Below are positions 15,960 through 64,000 of a DNA stretch of 64,000 bases, one piece after another. The translations under genes were made by a program, and so were the position numbers. A model generated the notes under the pieces. The model saw nothing but the letters and a program-made list of their open reading frames with translations. It was not told where the DNA came from and did no database searches. The stretch is from Saccopteryx bilineata. Lineage: Eukaryota; Chordata; Mammalia; Chiroptera; Emballonuridae. The stretch is from NCBI RefSeq assembly GCF_036850765.1, contig NC_089495.1, forward strand, positions 207,750,347 through 207,814,346, in the 5' to 3' direction. Numbering within the stretch: position 1 is the first letter of the stretch; each line of letters opens with the position of its first letter.

Positions 15960-17818
15960 GCAGAAACCATCAGGGTTCTGGGTGCATAAACCGTCGGGGT
16001 TCTGGGTGCGGAAACCGTCGGGGTTCTGGGTGCGGAAACCGTCGGGGTTCTCGGTGCGGAAACCGTCGGGGTTCTGGGTGCGGAAACCGTCAGGGTTCTC
16101 GGTGCGGAAACCGTCAGGGTTCTTAGAGGGCAGAAACCGTCAGGGTTCTCGGTGCGGAAACCGTCAGGGTTCTGGGTGCGGAAACCGTCATGGTTCTCGG
16201 TGCGGAAACCGTCAGGGTTCTGGGTGCGGAAACCGTCAGGGTTCTCGGTACGGAAACCCATCAGGGTTCTAGGTGCATAAACCATCAGGGTTCTGGGTGC
16301 GGAAACCGTCAGGGTTCTAGGTGCATAAACCATCAGGGTTCTGGGTGCGGAAACCATCAGGGTTCTGGGTGCATAAACCGTCGGGGTTCTGGGTGCGGAA
16401 ACCGTCAGGGTTCTGGGTGCATCAACCGTCAGGGTTCTGGGTGCAGAAACCATCAGGGTTCTAGGTACATAAACCATCAGGGTCTGGGTGCGGAAACCGT
16501 CAGGGTTCTAGGTGCATAAACCATCAGGGTTCTAGGTGCGGAAACCATCAGGGTTCTGGGTGCATAAACCGTCGGGGTTCTGGGTGCGGAAACCGTCAGG
16601 GTTCTGGGTGCATCAACCGTCAGGGTTCTGGGTGCAGGAACCATCAGGGTTCTAGGTACATGAACCATCAGGGTTCTGGGTGCAGAAACCATCAGGGTTC
16701 TAGGTACATAAACCATCAGGGTTCTGGGTGCATAAACCGTCGGGGTTCTGGGTGCGGAAACCGTCAGGGTTCTGGGTGCAGAAACCATCAGGGTTCTAGG
16801 TACATAAACCATCAGGGTTCTGGGTGCAGAAACCATCAGGGTTCTAGGTACATAAACCATCAGGGTTCTGGGTGCATAAACCGTTGGGGTTCTGGGTGCG
16901 GAAACCATCAGGGTTCTGGGTGCATAAACCGTCGGGGTTCTGGGTGCGGAAACCATCAGGGTTCTGGGTGCATCAACCGTCAGGGTTCTGGGTGCATAAA
17001 CCGTCGGGGTTCTGGGTGCGGAAACCGTCAGGGTTCTGGGTGCAGAAACCGTCAGGGTTCTGGGTACATAAACCATCAGGGTTCTGGGTGTGGAAACCCA
17101 TCAGGGTTCTGGGTGCGGAAACCGTCAGGGTTCTGGGTGCGGAAACCGTCAGGGTTCTGGGTGCATCAACCGTCAGGGTTCTGGGTGCAGAAACCGTCAG
17201 GTTTCTGGGTACACAAACCATCAGGGTTCTGGGTGCAGAAACCATCAGGGTTCTGGGTACATAAACCATCAGGGTTCTGGGTGTGGAAACCCATCAGGGT
17301 TCTGGGTGCGGAAACCGTCAGGGTTCTGGGTGTGGAAACCGTCAGGGTTCTGGGTGCGGAAACCATCAGGGTTCTAGGTACATAAACCATCAGGGTTCTG
17401 GGTGTGGAAACCCATCAGGGTTCTGGGTGCGGAAACCGTCAGGGTTCTAGGTGCATAAACCATCAGGGTTCTGGGTGCAGAAACCATCAGGGTTCTAGGT
17501 ACATAAACCATCAGGGTTCTGGGTGTGGAAACCCATCAGGGTTCTGGGTGCGGAAACCGTCAGGGTTCTGGGTGCATAAACCGTCGTGGTTCTGGGTGCA
17601 TCAACCGTCAGGGTTCTGGGTGCAGAAACCATCAGGGTTCTAGGTACATAAACCATCAGGGTTCTGGGTGTGGAAACCCATTAGGGTTCTGGGTGCGGAA
17701 ACCGTCAGGGTTCTGGGTACATAAACCATCAGGGTTCTGGGTGCTTAAACCATCAGGGTTCTCGGTGCGGAAACCACCAGGGTTCTGGGTGCGGAAACCA
17801 CCAGGGTTCTCGGTGCGG
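15960..17818. repeat. 24-bp minisatellite, about 75-78 copies (VNTR)
   Basis: The unit is close to GGGTTCTGGGTGCGGAAACC followed by GTCA, repeated head to tail for 1.86 kb. Variants differ mainly in the middle: TGCGGAAACCGTC, TGCATAAACC(A/G)TC, TGCATCAACCGTC, TGCAGAAACC(A/G)TC, TACATAAACCATC, and a 25-bp form TGTGGAAACCCATC. Because 24 is a multiple of three, several frames stay open on both strands (octapeptides such as RKPSGFWV or APRTLTVS); these are by-products, not genes. The 25-bp form recurs at 17091, 17284, 17405, 17526 and 17671, so the 3' part has a higher-order period of 121 bp (five units). Confidence 0.97.
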
Positions 17819-17820
17819 TC

Positions 17821-18218
17821 TGACATGCAGGCAGGGCTTGTGCTGGAACCCGAGGGCACCCTCTGGAGGTGAGGGTGAGGTAGGCAGCCTTCCTCCTCCG
17901 ACAAGGGAGAACCGGGACAGGGCAAAGAGCTGCTGTGAGGGTCCTCACTCACCAGGGGACAGGGGAAGGGGACAGGAGCACTGGGCGTGCCCCCAGCGGG
18001 CAGCTGCCCCCTCACTCCTCTGGGCAGGCAGCCCGCTGCTGCCCGGTCAGGGGCCCTTGCAGTGGGATTTTCCAGCTGGGAGAGGGGCCAGCGGCAGGTA
18101 CCCCCAGGACCCCCCCCCCATTGTAGACCATGAAGGACAGAGAACGAGAGTCTCTCCGCTGTCCTTGCACTCTGGGACAGGAACGCACCATCAGATCGGA
18201 GAGAACGGCCAGGCGACA
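17821..18218. other. Intergenic, nothing recognised
   Basis: GC-rich unique-looking sequence between the minisatellite and a SINE, without a recognised exon. Confidence 0.4.
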
Positions 18219-18229
18219 AGGTCAAAAGG

Positions 18230-18573
18230 TTTTTTTGTGTTTTTTTTTAATTATTTATTTTTACAAGGACAGAGAGAGAGTCAGAGAGAGGGATAGACAG
18301 ACAGGAACGGAGAGATGAGAAGCATCAATCATCAGTTTTTCATTGTGACACCTTAGTTGTTCACTGATTGCTTTCTCAAATGTGCCTTGACCGCGGGCCT
18401 TCAGCAGACTGAGTAACCCCTTGCTGAAGCCACCGACCTTGGGTCCAAGCTGGCGAGCTTTTTGCTCAAACCAGATGAGCCTGCCCTCAAGCTGGCGAGC
18501 TCAGGGTCTCGAACCTGGGTCATTCCGCATCCCACTCCGACGCTCTATCCACTGCGCTACCGCCTGGTCAGGC
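18230..18573 (-). mobile_element. GCCTGACCAGG-type SINE
   Basis: An antisense copy with T-rich end, GACAGAGAG tract, the gcatcaatcatcagttttt segment and the head ACCGCCTGGTCAGGC. The target duplication is AGGTCAAAAG on both sides. Confidence 0.92.
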
Positions 18574-18594
18574 AGGTCAAAAGTTTTAAGGCAT

Positions 18595-18754
18595 GCCTGA
18601 CCTGTGGTGGCGCAGTGGATAAAGCGTTGATCTGGAAACACTGAGGTCGCCAGTTCAAAACCCTGGGCTTGCCTGGTCAAGGCACATATGGGAGTTGGTG
18701 CTGTCTCTCTCTCCTCTAAAATGAATAAATAAAAAAATATTAAAAAAAAAAAAA
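18595..18754 (+). mobile_element. Short GCCTGACCTGTGG-type SINE
   Basis: A sense copy of about 160 bp: tRNA head GTGGCGCAGTGGATAAAG, B box GGTCGCCAGTTCAAAACCC, CT-rich stretch and A-rich tail. The near-identical target duplication is AAGTTTTAAGGCA / AAGTTTTAAAGCA. Confidence 0.9.
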
Positions 18755-19092
18755 GTTTTAAAGCAGGAGTGTTGTGTGCGTGTTTCAGAGGCCGCCACCT
18801 GTGGCCATACTTTTGCCCCTTCTCTTTGCCAAGGTCACCAGAGGGTCGGGCGTTAGGTCTGTCCGTGACACCCACTTGAGAGTTGTTGGGGCGGGTTCTT
18901 AATCCTTGGAGTCGCTGAATCCTGGTGAGATCCATAGACTCCTTCTCAGCACATTGATTTTAAATCCATAGGATGACATGCTGAGCTTATAAAGGAGACC
19001 AACGATCCTGAAATAGGTGCCAAGATAGTTTTTAAAAATCTGTCATATAATGACACATGGACTTCCTAATAATTAAATAGCAAGATCTAGTG

Positions 19093-19424
19093 CAGGGATC
19101 CCCAAACTTTTTACACAAGGGGCCAGTTCACTGTCCCTCAGACTGTTGGAGGGCCGGACTATAAAAAAAACTATGAACAAATCCCTATGCACACTGCACA
19201 TACCTTATTTTAAAGTAAAAAAACAAACTGGGAACAAATACAATATTTAAAATCAAGAACAAGTAAATTTAAATCAACAAACTGACCAGTATTTCAATGG
19301 GAACTATGCTCCTCTCACTGACCACCAATGATAGAAATGCCCCTTCTGGAAGTGCGTCGGGGGCTGGATAAATGGCCTCAGGGGGCCGCATGCCGCCCTG
19401 CGGGCCGTAGTTTGGGGACCCCTG
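19093..19424. mobile_element. Non-autonomous hAT transposon
   Basis: Terminal inverted repeats CAGGGATCCCCAAAC / GTTTGGGGACCCCTG are flanked by an exact 8-bp duplication ATCTAGTG (19085-19092 and 19425-19432), as expected for hAT elements. It is the same family as the copies at 35224 and 48692. Confidence 0.92.
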
Positions 19425-19432
19425 ATCTAGTG

Positions 19433-20260
19433 GCTGGCCGGTGACTCTCACAAGTGCAAAGTAGTGATAAGCATAAATGGTATTATGAGACAGCCTCAAC
19501 AGCTTTGCCTTCTATGAAAAGATCCTTGGCTTCTATTATGGACAAAACCACACATTCTTAGGGAAATGCTAAATTGTCAGTTAAAGGCTAGAAACAATAA
19601 AAGTGTAATGTTTTCACCCACTCCTGTTTACATACCCACAGTCTTCCATCCGTGACCCTCAGAATGCCAGGGCCCCCAGGTTAAGAGCCCCGGGCTCTGG
19701 GGCCTGTGACTGTCTTACTCTGGAGCTCCGGGCACGGTTTTCAAAGCAGCCGAAGCTGTCCTTTTGTAAACTGGGCTGCGGTGGGCAGAGCTGGCGATTG
19801 TGAGCGGGGCGGGGCGCAGGAGTGGGGACAGTCCTTGTGGCTCCAGCACAGGACTCAGAGCGCAGAGTACTGGGGCCCTGCCTACACCTACCGATTCGAA
19901 CGCCCTGGGACTCTGCGTTTTAAACGCAGCCCTGGTTATAACTTTCTCAAACGTCCTAGCACTTCCCTGGTGCCTTGTCCCAACCAGGGACCAGACGGAG
20001 GGAAAGGGCCCCTGGACGCTCCCCGCACCAGCCCTGGCCGAGGGCCTGCAGAGAACAGCGGCAGCTTCTGGCCTCCCCCAGCCACACCCTACCCCCCACA
20101 CCCCCACACCCCCGGCTGTAAGTGATGCCTGAGAGGGGAGGCCACCCCGCCTCTCCGCAGGGAACCTGAGCTCAGGAGTGTGTGGCTGGATTGAAGGGCT
20201 GGGAGCTCGCCACCACCGCCACCACCGCCACTGCCGCCTCCTTCCTGCCTCTCTCCACAC
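19433..20260. other. Upstream flank of TMC2
   Basis: Becomes GC-rich towards 20270. No TATA box near the likely 5' end and no coding exon recognised before 20418. It may hold the TMC2 promoter and 5' UTR. Confidence 0.35.
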
Positions 20261-20417
20261 CTCACCCGCCTCCGCATCCAACCTCAAGCAAGCCGCAGAG
20301 CCCCTGCCGCCCTCGGGCCTCCCTCGGCGGGGAGGGCAGCCACCATGCGGACAGGGAACCACCCCAGACGAAAGCTGCGTGTGCCCCGGCCAGCCCCCTG
20401 AGCCAGCCCTGCTGACC

Positions 20418-61996
<41,579 letters not shown>

Positions 61997-61999
61997 GTG

Positions 62000-63390
62000 A
62001 GTCCAGACCGGGCCTCCGCCTCGGGGAACCCGCCCCTGCGCGGTTGAAACTTCCTCAGCGGGTCCTCCTTCCTTGCCCTCTGTAGTCTGCATTCCCCAGA
62101 AGCAGATCCTGTGACAAAGATTCGATTGCACATTGTTTTTTGGGGAGGTGGCCGGGTAGGGGGAGGGCAGACAGACAGAAGGGACAGGAAGCTGCTTTAT
62201 TGCCGCTGGGGGGCTGTGGTCCTGGGAGAATTCCGGAAAGCGCTGTGCTGTGGGTTAACCCGCTCCGGGGTGAGAGGTCGGGCACATGGGCACCAGCCCC
62301 CAGCGGTCACCGGGTGAGAGCGGCTGGCACAGGCTCTCTGCCTGGCAGCGTTGGCCCGCTGTCTTCCTGGTGGGATGGTTTCTGGGGCGGGAGTTGGGGG
62401 GCGGGGTGCAGGGAAGGCCGCAGGCACAGAGGTGGTTCTGAGTCTTTCCTGGAGCCCATGGAGAGGCAGGGGCCGAGCAAGTGGGCGGGCGCTGAGTGTT
62501 TGCACCACCCTCCTCCATGTTCAGCAGAGATGCCCGAGACCTCTGGGCTCTGAGCCGCTGAGAAAGGTGAGGGGCTGATGCAGCAGGGCCCCGGCCAGGC
62601 CCCAGGGCCTTCTCCCCGGAGCACCCCCTGCCCTGGAACTCCCGGTCCATTCATTCCCCACTGCCCCTCTCAAAGCCTGAGAGACCCCGGGAGAGAGCTG
62701 GCACGTCTGACGATTTCTGCGTCTCCAACACCAGCCCCAGGCTTGGGGCATCGGAGGCCAACCAAAACGCTCAGGGAAGGACCACACGAGGGAAAGGGAA
62801 AGAAAGGCAGGAAAGCAGAGCCCGGAATATGAGGGGGAAATATTAGATTTTTTTTCTTTATAAACATCTATTTTGGCGTGTGCGCTTTTTAAACCTGTAA
62901 CGTATTTCCTGACACGCAGAAAAGCACAACCATGTGCGTGATCACAAAATGAGACGTGAACACGTGGCAGCATTTGCTACAGAGTCTCTCTTTTTTTTAA
63001 GAGAAGTAAAACGTGACAGATACTCCACCCAGCCCTCCTCCCCTCCTCCCTCTCCAGAGATAACTGCTATTTTCTTTCATTCGAATCATTTCTATACTTA
63101 CAGTATTTTGGTACTTTTATCACGCACGCGTGAGTGTGTACCACTGTTTCCTGAGTTTAAATTCTTTTCCTGAAGGGTTCACACCCCAGAGCTTTCTGCA
63201 TTCCACATTATGTTCAGGGGACGTACCCATGTGGACACATGAGCACAGGGTTTTCGTTGTTTGAATGAAGAAACCGCAGTTTATTCATCTCTCTGCAGAC
63301 ATAGTGAGGTTGTTTCCTCTTTCTTTGCCATTACAACTGCACCCCCTTGAGAGTTGCCCTAGTGACAACTAGGGTAAACCTAAAAAGCTC
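62000..63390. other. TMC2 intron 17, nothing recognised
   Basis: GC-rich then AT-rich sequence without an exon or named repeat. Confidence 0.4.
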
Positions 63391-63395
63391 CCAGA

Positions 63396-63731
63396 CCCTG
63401 GCCAGTTGGCTCAGTGGTAGAGCATCGACCCGGTGTGCGGAAGTCCCAGGTTTGATTCCTGGTCAGGGCACACAGGAGAAGCACCCATCTGCTTCTCCAC
63501 CCCTCCCCCTCTCCTTCCTCTCTGTCTCTCTCTTCCCCTCCTGCAGCCAAGGCTCCACTGGAACAAAGTTGGCCTGGGCACTGAGGATGGCTCCATCCAT
63601 GGTCTCCACCTCAGGCGCTAGAGTGGCTCCAGTTGCAACGAAGCAACGGCCATTACCCCCTGGTGGGCATGCCGGTGGATCCCGGTTGGGCACATGCGGG
63701 AGTCTGTCTGTCTACCTTCCCGCTTCTCACT
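63396..63731 (+). mobile_element. Rhin-type SINE, 3' end lost
   Basis: A sense copy from CCCTGGCCAGTTGGCTCAG; it stops at CCCGCTTCTCACTGG without the usual A-rich tail. Confidence 0.92.
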
Positions 63732-63774
63732 GGGGGGTGGAGGACAGCTCCCAGGCGACAGGCTGGCTGAGCAT

Positions 63775-63848
63775 CCAATCCAGACGGCCCCCCTATCCTC
63801 GGGTGGTACAATCCAGACGGCCCCCCCATCCTCGGGTGGTACAATCCA
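63775..63848. repeat. 33-bp direct repeat, two copies
   Basis: CAATCCAGACGGCCCCCC followed by ATCCTCGGGTGGTA occurs twice in tandem with one difference, and a third CAATCCAG follows. Confidence 0.85.
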
Positions 63849-64000
63849 GGTCACAGCTCCCAGCAGGGAGCCCAGGCTGTGGCAGGGAAGCCCAGGCGAC
63901 AGCCTCAAAGGAAGCCCTGTCATGAAATCGGCCAGTGGGGGCTGGACGCTGAAAGCCGGCAGCCCAGGACGGACATTCCCATTGGTGCACTTGAGCAGGG

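Noticed and set aside
15960..17818. CRISPR-like array
   Set aside because: Units are directly adjacent 24-mers with no spacers, in a mammalian genome.
15902..17872. Long open frames on both strands with octapeptide repeats
   Set aside because: A 24-bp tandem unit without stops leaves frames open by arithmetic; there is no promoter, splice support or known protein.

Overview
This is mammalian nuclear DNA, almost certainly from a bat, most likely of the horseshoe-bat side (Rhinolophidae/Hipposideridae). The evidence is spliced genes with GT-AG introns, vertebrate gene families, and about 35 tRNA-derived SINEs of the types that begin CCCTGGCCGGTTGGCTCAG, GCCTGACCAGGCGGTGG and GCCTGACCTGTGGTGG. 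I associate these with bat genomes (VES/Rhin-type) from memory; I could not run a repeat search. None of the many long open frames is prokaryote-like; almost all come from SINEs or minisatellites.

Two protein-coding genes are present, arranged head to head. At the left edge, on the minus strand, lies the 5' part of a KRAB C2H2 zinc-finger gene that matches ZNF343: coding exons at 5430-5388, 5207-5149, 1582-1456 (KRAB-A) and 986-1 (spacer plus six complete fingers, running off the window). Its likely promoter is around 6.6 kb, with a second promoter-like segment at 7.05-7.22 kb. On the plus strand, 17 coding exons from 20418 to 61996 encode the first ~766 residues of TMC2, a transmembrane channel-like protein of inner-ear hair-cell mechanotransduction. 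The last exons (after transmembrane segment 10 begins) lie beyond the right edge. The ZNF343-TMC2 neighbourhood matches human 20p13 as I remember it.

The 13 kb between the genes (7.2-20.3 kb) has no gene I can support. It holds SINEs, a (TG)n run, one clean hAT element and a 1.86-kb minisatellite of about 75 copies of a 24-bp unit (15960-17818). TMC2 introns are packed with SINEs in both orientations, hAT-type elements with 8-bp target duplications, two internally deleted mariner-like elements, L1 fragments and an MLT1-like LTR. One GC-rich minisatellite follows exon 3 and one 22-bp minisatellite has copied the exon 4 splice donor six times.

I found no new defence or metabolic system. The most unusual items are the multiplied splice donor of TMC2 exon 4, the polypyrimidine/CAG minisatellite behind exon 3, three NAGNAG tandem acceptors across the two genes, and nested or same-site transposon insertions that give a relative time order.
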